Assembly (NCBI GenBank): GCA_005884825.1
Contig: VAZT01000426.1
Coordinates: forward strand, 1-7,157
DNA: 7,157 bases
Reading direction: 5' to 3'
Origin: Alphaproteobacteria bacterium
GTDB taxonomy: Bacteria > Pseudomonadota > Alphaproteobacteria > ATCC43930 > CGMCC-115725
A model generated the notes under the pieces. That model did no database searches and was not told where the DNA came from. It was given only the letters and a program-made list of their open reading frames with translations. Every line of letters begins with the position of its first letter. The first letter of the stretch is position 1. Below are positions 1 to 5,923 of the stretch, one piece after another. Position numbers and translations under genes: made by a program.

Positions 1-1475
1 ATGAGCGAGTTCGGCTTCATGTTGAACATCGGGTTGTCCGGGATCTCGGGCATGCCGGGCCCGATGCCGCCATTGTTCAATACGACGATCTTGACCGGGA
101 AGTTGTAGCGGACGAGCGTCTCCATCTCCATGCCCGAGAAGCCGATCGCCGAGTCGCCGGAGAGGTGGATGACCGGCCGGCTGGGCTCCGCGACGGCGGC
201 CGCGATCGCCTGCCCCAGGCCCACCCCCATCGTGCCGTAGGTGCCGGCGTTGAGGCAGGAACGGGCGTTGGCGACATTCAACTGGGTGAGGCCGATATCC
301 ATCGTGCCCGCACCCTCGGCGCTCAGGATCGCGTTCTTCGGCATCCACGCGGCGACATCGCGAAGCGCGCGGAAGTAATTGGCTGGCGCCTCGTCGTCGT
401 GGACCTGCGGCCGGATCTGCGCCGCGTTCTCTTCCGCCTTCTTGGTGATCATCTGGCGCCACGGCGTGTCCTTCGGATGGAACCACTGGCGGCCGGCGAG
501 TGCGGCGTTGAGCTGCCCGACGATCGCCTTGCCGTCGCCGACCAAGGCCACCTCGGTCTCCTTGTTGTGGCCGATCTCCTCGGGCGCGATGTCGAGTTGG
601 ATGACCTTGAGGTCCGGCGCGTAACGCGGCGGCTGGCCGAAATGGAAGATCCAGTTGAAGCGGGCGCCCATCAGGAACACGACGTCGGCGTTCTGCAACG
701 CCAAGGTGCGCGCCGCTGCGACCGACAGCGGATGGTCGTCCGGCATCACGCCCTTGCCCATCGGCGAACGCAGAAACGGGATCTGCGTGCGCTCGATGAA
801 GGTGCGCACCTCGTCCTCGGCGCGGGACCAGGCCATGCCTTTGCCGACCAGGACGAGCGGCCGCTCGGCCTTTTCGAGCAGGTTGAGGGCCTCCTCGATG
901 TTTTCCGGCGGCGCGACCATGCGCGGCGGGTCGGGGCATCGCCGGACTTGGACGACCTTATCCTCGTCGACTTTGCCGGTGATCATGTCGTCGGGAAAAT
1001 CGAGATAGGTGGCGCCCGGACGGCCATAGATCGCGTTCCTGGTCGCCATCTCGACATACCAGGGGATGCGCGCGACGGTATCGATCGCGTGCGCGAATTT
1101 GCAGAACGGCGAGGCGATCAATACCTGGCGCTCCTCCTGAAAGGCGCCCATGCCGCCGCGATAGGTCTCCGACGCGCCGCCGATCAGGATCATCGGCCAG
1201 CAATTCTGCTGTGCATTGGCAAGGCCGGCGAGGCCGTGTACGACGCCGGGGCCGGTCACGACGATGCAGGCGCCCGGGCGGCCCTTCAGATAGCCATAGG
1301 CTTGCGCCGCATAAGAGGCGGCCTGCTCGTTGCGCATCCCGATATAGGCGACGCCTTCCTTTTGCGCGGCCGCGGCGATCGGCCCGACGGGAAACCCGAC
1401 GACTCCGAACAAATGGTCGATGCCCTGCTGTTTGAGGCTCCTTGCCATCAAGGTGGCGCCGTCGACTTCGCTCAT
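1..1475 (-). CDS. ThDP-dependent 2-hydroxyacyl-CoA lyase / oxalyl-CoA decarboxylase family protein (3' end outside window)
   Basis: Thiamine-diphosphate enzyme that cleaves a C-C bond next to a CoA thioester. 491 codons are visible of an expected 550-580; the rest lies beyond position 1. Seen in the sequence: an N-terminal PYR domain with the ThDP-activating glutamate in MRNEQAASYAA (Glu50), a middle domain around residues 190-330 containing MGARFNWIFHFGQPPRY, and a PP domain whose Mg/ThDP motif runs from GDSAIGFSGME (Asp441) to LNNGG (Asn467-Asn468). From my memory of the families, the segments MGAFQEERQ, ARFNWIFHFG, AEGAGTMDIG and NAGTYGTMGVGLG match human HACL1 more closely than Oxalobacter oxalyl-CoA decarboxylase; for example Phe-Gln stands at 112-113 where Oxc has Tyr-Glu. 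A lyase acting on 2-hydroxyacyl-CoA is therefore my preferred reading, with oxalyl-CoA decarboxylase as the alternative. The ATG start is supported by AGGAGG six bases upstream. No formyl-CoA transferase gene is visible beside it; the downstream side is cut. Confidence 0.88.
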   Translation of the reverse strand, partial: MSEVDGATLMARSLKQQGIDHLFGVVGFPVGPIAAAAQKEGVAYIGMRNEQAASYAAQAYGYLKGRPGACIVVTGPGVVHGLAGLANAQQNCWPMILIGGASETYRGGMGAFQEERQVLIASPFCKFAHAIDTVARIPWYVEMATRNAIYGRPGATYLDFPDDMITGKVDEDKVVQVRRCPDPPRMVAPPENIEEALNLLEKAERPLVLVGKGMAWSRAEDEVRTFIERTQIPFLRSPMGKGVMPDDHPLSVAAARTLALQNADVVFLMGARFNWIFHFGQPPRYAPDLKVIQLDIAPEEIGHNKETEVALVGDGKAIVGQLNAALAGRQWFHPKDTPWRQMITKKAEENAAQIRPQVHDDEAPANYFRALRDVAAWMPKNAILSAEGAGTMDIGLTQLNVANARSCLNAGTYGTMGVGLGQAIAAAVAEPSRPVIHLSGDSAIGFSGMEMETLVRYNFPVKIVVLNNGGIGPGMPEIPDNPMFNMKPNSL

Positions 1476-1481
1476 CTCTTT

Positions 1482-1487
1482 CCTCCT
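1482..1487 (-). promoter_or_regulatory. Shine-Dalgarno AGGAGG of the ThDP enzyme gene
   Basis: On the minus strand AGGAGG is followed by AAAGAG and then ATG at 1475-1473, a six-base spacer. This is the strongest ribosome binding site in the window and fixes the start of the lyase/decarboxylase gene. It suggests the gene is translated independently of recJ, which ends 138 bases upstream. Confidence 0.85.
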
Positions 1488-1580
1488 GTTGGATCGGGCG
1501 GACGCTGACCGATGCACGAATTGCCGTCAACGTCCGGGGCCGAACAAGTCTCCGCCAGGAGATTACGCATTTATGGCGGG

Positions 1581-1603
1581 GCCGGGAAAGAGTTTTGCCC
1601 GGC
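1581..1603 (-). terminator. Weak hairpin just after recJ
   Basis: GCCGGG (1581-1586) and CCCGGC (1598-1603) form a perfect 6-bp stem with an 11-base loop, starting about 10 bases after the recJ stop codon. There is no T-run behind the stem in the recJ direction, so it is at best a weak or Rho-assisted terminator; it may also be chance in GC-rich DNA. Confidence 0.22.
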
Positions 1604-1613
1604 GGAACAGCTG

Positions 1614-3422
1614 CTATCCGGCGACAGCTGGCGCCGCATCCTCGATCGCCACCTGCACGGCGTCGCCGCCGCGCCAGCTGTCGCGCCTGAGGTGGCCGGC
1701 AAGGTGGATCGCGACGCCTCGCGTCTCGGCGAGGAATTGACCAAGCGGCGTTCCCGCGGCGCGGAAAGCGATCCCCCGCAACCGAACATTGTCGAGCGGA
1801 TCGGCGAGGGTGCAGCGCAGATGGCTGGTCCCGACCGCCTCGGCATAGAGCACGCGAACACCGGGGAAAACAAAGCGGGGTTCCGGGTTGGCCGCGCCGA
1901 ACGGCGCCAGCCTCGCGATATGGTCGATCAGCTCGCCCTGTGCCGCAGCGATGGACAGCATCCCGTCCACGCGCAGCTCGGGAACCAGCGGCTCGTTGCC
2001 GATGCCGTCGCCCAGCCGTTCAATCAGAAAGGACTCCAGCGCGGCCAACTTTTCCGCTGCGACCGTGAAACCCGCCGCCATTGCGTGGCCGCCGCCATTG
2101 ATCAGCAGCCCCGCCTGGCGCGCCGCGATGACCGCCGGGCCGAGCGGCAGTCCGGCGACCGAGCGGCCCGAACCTCGGCCGATGCCATCGGCGAGCGCGA
2201 CGACGCAAGCCGGGCGCTCGTAACGCTCTTTGAGGCGTGCAGCGACGATCCCGATCACCCCGGGGTGCCAATTCTCGGCCGCGGCAAAGACGAGGACCGG
2301 CGATTGCGGCGATCCTTCGACCAGGCCGATTGCCGCCTCCAAGGTGCGCGCCTCGATCTCGCGGCGCTCGCGGTTGTAGGCGTCGAGACGCGCCGCAAGC
2401 TCGGCGGCAACCGCCGGATCGTCGGTTGCAAGCAGGCGCGCGCCGAGATCGGCGCCGCCGACCCGCCCGCCGGCATTGACCCGAGGGCCGAGCACAAAGC
2501 CGAGATGATAGGTGTCAATGGGTTCGCCGATGCCGGCCACGGCGGCCAGCGCGGCGAGGCCGGGGTTGTCGCGCCGCCGCGCGACCTTGGTTCCCTGGGC
2601 GACGAGAGCCCGGTTGACGCCGGCGAGCGGAACCACATCGCAGACTGTGCCGAGCGCCACCAGATCGAGCCATTGCAACAGGTCCGGCTCGGTTCGGGCG
2701 GCATCGTACCAGCCGGCCCGGCGCAGCTCGCGATTGACCGCGACAGCCAACAAAAAAGCGACCCCGACCGCCGCCAACGCGCCGTGCGGACTGCTCTCGT
2801 CGAGCCGGTTCGGGTTGACGACCGCGACCGCCCGCGGCAGCAACGGTTCGGCGACGTGATGATCGATGACGATCACCTCGAGCCCGGCCTCTGCGGCATC
2901 CGCCAGAGGCAGATGGGCCGTCGTGCCGCAATCGACGGTTACGACAACGCGCACGCCCTCGTCGCGCAGGCTCAGCAGGGCCGCGGTATTCGGGCCGTAG
3001 CCCTCGCGCAACCGATCCGGGACATAAACCCGTGTACGCGTCCCGGTCGCCGCAAAGTACCGCGTCAGCAACGCGGCCGAGGTCGCGCCGTCTACATCGT
3101 AATCGCCAAAGACGCCGATGGTCTCGCCGTCATGCACCGCGCGGACGAGCCGCCCCACGGCAACATCCATGCCGCGCAGATGAGAGGGATCGGGCAGCTG
3201 GTCGCGCAAGCGCGGCGCCAAGAAGCCGGGCGCATGGTCCAGATCAATCCCGCGCTGCGCCAAGAGCCGCCCGACGATCTCGGGCACCCCGAGCCGCTCG
3301 GCGATCGCTTCTCCAAGTCGTGCATCGCCGTTGCGCAGGCGCCAACGCCGGCCGCACACTGACCGCTCGACCCCCAACACCACCCCGGCAAAGGCCTCGG
3401 CGCCCCCCGCGCCGTCATCCAT
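1614..3422 (-). CDS. recJ: Single-stranded-DNA-specific exonuclease RecJ
   Basis: 5'-to-3' single-strand DNA exonuclease of the DHH superfamily, used in the cytoplasm for RecF-pathway recombination, mismatch repair and rescue of stalled forks. The 602-residue product is of normal length for alphaproteobacteria. Motifs in order: the family's N-terminal VERSVCGRRWRLR (about 18-30), GDYDVDG (106-112), VDCGTT (163-168), DHH (187-189), CDVVPL (261-266), RVNAGGRVG (314-322), WHPGVIGIVAARL (385-397), GSGRS and GGGHAMAAGF of the DHHA1 domain (417-421, 443-452), then LAPFGAANPEP (505-515) and a C-terminal OB-fold-like region. The acidic and histidine metal ligands of motifs I-IV are all present. The ATG is the first possible start after an in-frame TAA about 30 bases upstream; no clear Shine-Dalgarno precedes it. 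It follows glpX by 148 bases that contain a palindromic repeat, so co-transcription with hom-glpX is likely by gene order but not proven. Confidence 0.96.
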   Translation of the reverse strand: MDDGAGGAEAFAGVVLGVERSVCGRRWRLRNGDARLGEAIAERLGVPEIVGRLLAQRGIDLDHAPGFLAPRLRDQLPDPSHLRGMDVAVGRLVRAVHDGETIGVFGDYDVDGATSAALLTRYFAATGTRTRVYVPDRLREGYGPNTAALLSLRDEGVRVVVTVDCGTTAHLPLADAAEAGLEVIVIDHHVAEPLLPRAVAVVNPNRLDESSPHGALAAVGVAFLLAVAVNRELRRAGWYDAARTEPDLLQWLDLVALGTVCDVVPLAGVNRALVAQGTKVARRRDNPGLAALAAVAGIGEPIDTYHLGFVLGPRVNAGGRVGGADLGARLLATDDPAVAAELAARLDAYNRERREIEARTLEAAIGLVEGSPQSPVLVFAAAENWHPGVIGIVAARLKERYERPACVVALADGIGRGSGRSVAGLPLGPAVIAARQAGLLINGGGHAMAAGFTVAAEKLAALESFLIERLGDGIGNEPLVPELRVDGMLSIAAAQGELIDHIARLAPFGAANPEPRFVFPGVRVLYAEAVGTSHLRCTLADPLDNVRLRGIAFRAAGTPLGQFLAETRGVAIHLAGHLRRDSWRGGDAVQVAIEDAAPAVAG

Positions 3423-3456
3423 GTGTGTGCCTAACCCAAGCCTCTCATGCTCTTAT

Positions 3457-3537
3457 CGTCACCCCCGCGAAAGCGGGGGTCCAGGGTCCCGCGCATGTGC
3501 TTGTTGGCCCTCGGTTCCCGCTGTCGCGGGAAGGACG
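3457..3537. repeat. REP-like paired palindrome between glpX and recJ
   Basis: Two hairpins lie in the glpX-recJ gap. The first is ACCCCCGC-GAAA-GCGGGGGT (3461-3480), a perfect 8-bp stem with a four-base loop. The second is TTCCCGC-TGTC-GCGGGAA (3515-3532), a perfect 7-bp stem. CGTC (3457-3460) and GACG (3534-3537) flank the pair as complementary ends. The first half belongs to the very common proteobacterial 'CCCGCGAAAGCGGG...TCCAG' palindrome, which is often mistranslated as VTPAKAGVQ. Such elements are dispersed, non-coding, probably mobilised by RAYT-type transposases, and may stabilise or attenuate mRNA. No T-run follows, so it does not look like a classical terminator. Confidence 0.75.
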
Positions 3538-3570
3538 CGGTAGGGCGTTCGGCGAGAATCACCATGTCGG

Positions 3571-4692
3571 TTAGCGGGCGAACGGTGCGAAGCTCTGCTT
3601 GCGTGTGAAGTCGTGCCGCGCCTCGACGTAACGGACGGTGCCGGACTTCGAGCGCATGACGACCGAATGCGTCGAGGCGCCCCCGGGGAAACGGCGCACC
3701 CCGCGCAGCATCGTGCCGTTGGTGACCCCGGTCGCCGCAAACATCACGTCGCCCGAGGCGAGGTCCAGCAGTTTGTATTTCCGGTCGAGGTCGGTGATGC
3801 CGAGGCGATGGGCGCGGCCGCGCTCGTCGTCGTTGCGGAACAGCAGCCGCCCTTGCATCTGCCCGCCGATGCAGCGCAATGCAGCGGCCGCCAGCACGCC
3901 TTCCGGCGCGCCGCCCGAGCCGACATACATGTCAATGCCGGTCTCCGGTTCCGAGGTGGCGATGACGCCGCTGACATCGCCGTCCGAGATCAGCGTGATC
4001 CGGGCCCCGGCTTCGCGCACTTTGGCGATCAGCTCGGCGTGGCGCGGGCGGTCGAGAATGCACACGACGAGATCGGCGACCTCGACCTTCTTCGCCCGGG
4101 CCAGGTTTTTCAGGTTGGCCGATGGCGGCTCGTCGAGATCGACCAGATCATCCGGCAATCCGCCGCCGACCGCAATCTTGTCCATGTAGACGTCGGGCGC
4201 GTTCAAAAACCCGCCGGCGTCGGCCATCGCGATCACCGCCAGCGCGTTGGCACCGCCTTTCGCGGTAATCGTCGTCCCCTCCAGCGGATCGAGCGCGATG
4301 TCGATCGGCGGACCGTTCCCGCTGCCGACCTTCTCGCCGATATAGAGCATCGGCGCCTCGTCGCGCTCGCCCTCGCCAATGACGACGGTGCCGGCGATCG
4401 CGAGGCTGTTCAGTGCTTCCCGCATCGCATCGACCGCCGCCTGATCGGCGGCCTTCTCATCGCCCCGCCCCATCAGCCGCGAGGCGGAGAGCGCCGCCGC
4501 CTCGGCGTCACCGACCTCGATCGCAAGTACAAATTGCTCGACCTCGCCTCGGGCGACGTGATGTTCGCCGCTACCGGCGTCACCAACGGCACGATGCTGC
4601 GCGGGGTGCGCCGCTTTGCCGGCGGCGCCTCGACACATTCCGTCGTCATGCGCTCGAAATCGGGCACCGTCCGCTACATTGAGGCGCGCCAC
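3571..4692 (-). CDS. glpX: Class II fructose-1,6-bisphosphatase GlpX with a replaced N-terminus
   Basis: Hydrolyses fructose 1,6-bisphosphate to fructose 6-phosphate in gluconeogenesis; metal-dependent and cytoplasmic. The open frame encodes 373 residues from a GTG at 4692, but only residues 64-373 (from EAAALSASR at 4503) look like GlpX. The core is intact: GRGD (75-78), Asp83 in KAADQAAV, GEGERDEAP (106-114), DPLEGT (135-140) and GGAPEG (260-265), equivalent to E. coli Asp33, Glu57, Asp85, Glu88 and Glu213 by my alignment. The usual first 13-20 residues, ending in a 'RVT' before EAAAL, are missing. Residues 1-63 are read from the antisense strand of an inverted copy of the glpX 3' end, so this N-terminus is not a GlpX sequence. 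Other in-frame starts are ATG at 4638 (still inside the inverted copy) and ATG at 4473, which would remove the first conserved helix. No good ribosome binding site precedes any of them. The frame overlaps the truncated hom by 19 bases. The function call is firm; the 5' end is not. Confidence 0.85.
   Translation of the reverse strand: MARLNVADGARFRAHDDGMCRGAAGKAAHPAQHRAVGDAGSGEHHVARGEVEQFVLAIEVGDAEAAALSASRLMGRGDEKAADQAAVDAMREALNSLAIAGTVVIGEGERDEAPMLYIGEKVGSGNGPPIDIALDPLEGTTITAKGGANALAVIAMADAGGFLNAPDVYMDKIAVGGGLPDDLVDLDEPPSANLKNLARAKKVEVADLVVCILDRPRHAELIAKVREAGARITLISDGDVSGVIATSEPETGIDMYVGSGGAPEGVLAAAALRCIGGQMQGRLLFRNDDERGRAHRLGITDLDRKYKLLDLASGDVMFAATGVTNGTMLRGVRRFPGGASTHSVVMRSKSGTVRYVEARHDFTRKQSFAPFAR
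3613..3807 (-). repeat. Inverted repeat arm A: native glpX 3' coding segment
   Basis: This stretch, read on the minus strand, encodes the GlpX C-terminal part from about RLGITDLDRKYK to TVRYVEARH. Its reverse complement aligns without gaps to 4498-4692 with 173 of 195 matches by hand count. It is the copy that sits in its expected place, inside glpX and followed by the native C-terminus RKQSFAPFAR and stop. The arms are separated by 690 bases of the glpX gene. Confidence 0.93.
4498..4692 (+). repeat. Inverted repeat arm B: displaced second copy of the glpX 3' segment
   Basis: Plus-strand copy of arm A, 195 bases, about 89% identical, with no indels. Of 22 differences 18 are at third codon positions of the GlpX frame, 4 at first positions (one a silent Leu change), none at second positions; only Ile/Val, Pro/Ala and Val/Ile replacements result. 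It occupies the space where the hom ACT-domain codons, the hom-glpX spacer and the glpX start codon would be expected. The left edge shares CGCCTCGG (4498-4505) with the expected glpX sequence; the right edge falls within about three bases of 4692. Confidence 0.93.
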
Positions 4693-4704
4693 AGCCTGAT
4701 GTAG
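4498..4704 (+). pseudogene. GlpX C-terminal fragment, opposite orientation to glpX
   Basis: On the plus strand this encodes about 65 residues of a GlpX C-terminus, including DLDRKYKLLDLASGD, FAATGVTNGTMLRGVRRF and STHSVVMRSKSGTVRY, ending EARHSLM and a TAG at 4702-4704. The last three residues and the stop come from antisense hom sequence after the junction, not from glpX. It has no start, no catalytic residues and no promoter of its own, so it is a fragment and not a functional gene. The near absence of amino acid changes relative to the native copy shows it was recently part of an intact gene elsewhere. It may be an assembly artefact rather than a resident pseudogene. Confidence 0.8.
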
Positions 4705-5753
4705 TAGGCGCCGTGGTGCCCTTCGATCGGCACCCCTGGAATCTCACGCAAATTTGCGGTGTGGAGCCCGAACGTCGGCACGTGTCGGCCGGCCGCGATG
4801 TCGACGAGATCGGCGGCGACCGCCGAAGCCGTCGGAAAGGCGCCCGCACCGCGCCCCTGCAATACGACGCGGCCGACGAAGTCGCCTTCGGCGACGACGG
4901 CATTGTAGACCCCCTCGACGGCGGCGATCGGCGTCGCCCGCGGCACCATGCACGGATGGACGCGCTGCTCGAGCCCGTCCTCGGTCAGCCGCGCGATGCC
5001 GAGCAGCTTGATGCGGTAGCCAAGCTCTTCGGCGAAGTCGATGTCGAGCCGCGAGACGTGGCGGATCCCCTCCGCGTAGACCCCGGCGATATCGACCGGG
5101 CGGCCGAAACCCACGCTCGCCAGGATCGCCAGCTTGTGCGCCGCATCGATGCCGTCGATGTCGAAGCTCGGATCGGCTTCGGCATAGCCGAGCTTTTGCG
5201 CTTCCGCCAGGACTTCGGCGAATTCGTGCGCGCTCTCGCGCATCGTCGTCAGGATGTAGTTCGACGTGCCGTTGAGGATGCCGTAGACGCGCTCCAGCCG
5301 GTTGCCGGCGAGGCCCTCGCGCAGCCCTTTGATGACCGGAATGCCGCCGGCGACTGCGGCCTCGAATGCGAGAATGAGCCCCCTCTCCTCCGCCCGCGCA
5401 GCGAGCCTCGTCCCGTCATGCGCCATCAATGCCTTGTTCGCCGTGACGACGTGCTTGCCATGGTCGAGGGCAGTGTCGAGAACCTGCCGTGCGATGCCGT
5501 CCGCGCCGCCGATCAACTCGACGACAACGTCGACCTCGGGGTCGGCCGCCATCGCCGCCGCGTCCTCGTACCAGCGCACCGCCGAGAGGTCGGCGCCGCG
5601 ATCGCGCCGGCGATCGCGTGCCGACACCGCGGCGACGACGATGCGGCGGGCGGCGCGCTGAGCCAGCAGGTCGGCCTGCCGGTCAAGCAGCTGTAGGACG
5701 CCTGACCCAACGGTGCCGAGACCGGCGATGGCGATCTTGAACGGCGGTTTCAC
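4674..5753 (-). CDS. hom: Homoserine dehydrogenase, C-terminal ACT domain missing
   Basis: NAD(P)H-dependent reduction of aspartate 4-semialdehyde to homoserine, the branch step to threonine, methionine and isoleucine. The product from the chosen GTG start is 359 residues; alphaproteobacterial enzymes usually have about 430. Seen: Rossmann motif GLGTVGSGV (11-19), VVVELIGG (76-83), TANKALM with the catalytic-region Lys107, ILNGTSNYILT (159-169), DIDGIDAAHKLAIL with Lys207, and GRGAGAFPTASAVAADLVDIA spread over 300-320. Catalytic and dimerisation regions are thus complete. The reading ends at EGHHGAYYIRL followed by WRASM and a stop: GAYY.RL is where the regulatory ACT domain begins, and the following residues come from the inverted glpX copy. 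The frame extends upstream to 5882, but those 43 residues are arginine-rich and unlike the family; GTG 5753 places FKIAIAGLG at the usual distance, although its ribosome binding site is weak. If real, the enzyme would probably have lost threonine feedback through ACT. Confidence 0.87.
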   Translation of the reverse strand: MKPPFKIAIAGLGTVGSGVLQLLDRQADLLAQRAARRIVVAAVSARDRRRDRGADLSAVRWYEDAAAMAADPEVDVVVELIGGADGIARQVLDTALDHGKHVVTANKALMAHDGTRLAARAEERGLILAFEAAVAGGIPVIKGLREGLAGNRLERVYGILNGTSNYILTTMRESAHEFAEVLAEAQKLGYAEADPSFDIDGIDAAHKLAILASVGFGRPVDIAGVYAEGIRHVSRLDIDFAEELGYRIKLLGIARLTEDGLEQRVHPCMVPRATPIAAVEGVYNAVVAEGDFVGRVVLQGRGAGAFPTASAVAADLVDIAAGRHVPTFGLHTANLREIPGVPIEGHHGAYYIRLWRASM

Positions 5754-5923
5754 GACGGCAACCCGGATGCGATGTGCGAAACGCAGGAGCCGCCGCGAGT
5801 GGGCGGCGGGCGTCCCGGCTCTTTGTAGCGGTCTGGCGTCAATTTTTCGATAGCGTTTCGCAGAATCGCGCCTGGAAGCCACCCCAGTGCGAGAACTCGG
5901 CAGACTTTCCGGCGGGGTCCGCT
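5754..5923. other. Intergenic leader between lipoprotein gene and hom
   Basis: 170 bases without a supported gene. On the minus strand there is a TTGACG hexamer (5842-5837) resembling a -35 box but no convincing -10 at 16-18 bases, and a 6-bp GC stem (5789-5794 with 5802-5807) about 35 bases before the hom start. Neither is enough to call a promoter or an attenuator. The TTGACG site remains the best candidate place for a hom promoter. Confidence 0.3.

Noticed and set aside
165..1508. 447-codon open frame on the plus strand
   Set aside because: It lies wholly antisense to the ThDP enzyme, whose minus-strand frame carries all family motifs and a good ribosome binding site. The plus-strand product is Arg/Asp/Ala/Gly-rich without any recognisable domain, as expected for antisense frames in GC-rich genes.
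1525..1530. TTGACG resembling a -35 box upstream of the ThDP enzyme gene
   Set aside because: No plausible -10 hexamer follows at 16-18 bases; a single hexamer match is expected by chance.
1512..3362. 616-codon open frame on the plus strand
   Set aside because: Antisense to recJ along almost its whole length; the product has no family motifs, whereas the minus strand gives a complete RecJ.
3457..3537. CRISPR-like or terminator reading of the paired palindromes
   Set aside because: There are only two non-identical palindromes with no spacer periodicity, so it is not CRISPR; there is no T-run after either stem, so it is not a standard intrinsic terminator.
3613..4704. 363-codon plus-strand open frame ending in a GlpX-like C-terminus
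   Set aside because: Most of it is antisense glpX; only the last 65 or so residues are GlpX, from the inverted copy. The mirror likeness to the minus-strand frame is a consequence of the inverted repeat, not evidence of a second gene.
5754..5882. 43-residue N-terminal extension of homoserine dehydrogenase from an upstream ATG
   Set aside because: The extension is Arg-rich and unlike known family N-termini; the Rossmann motif normally starts within about 10 residues of the start, which fits the GTG at 5753.
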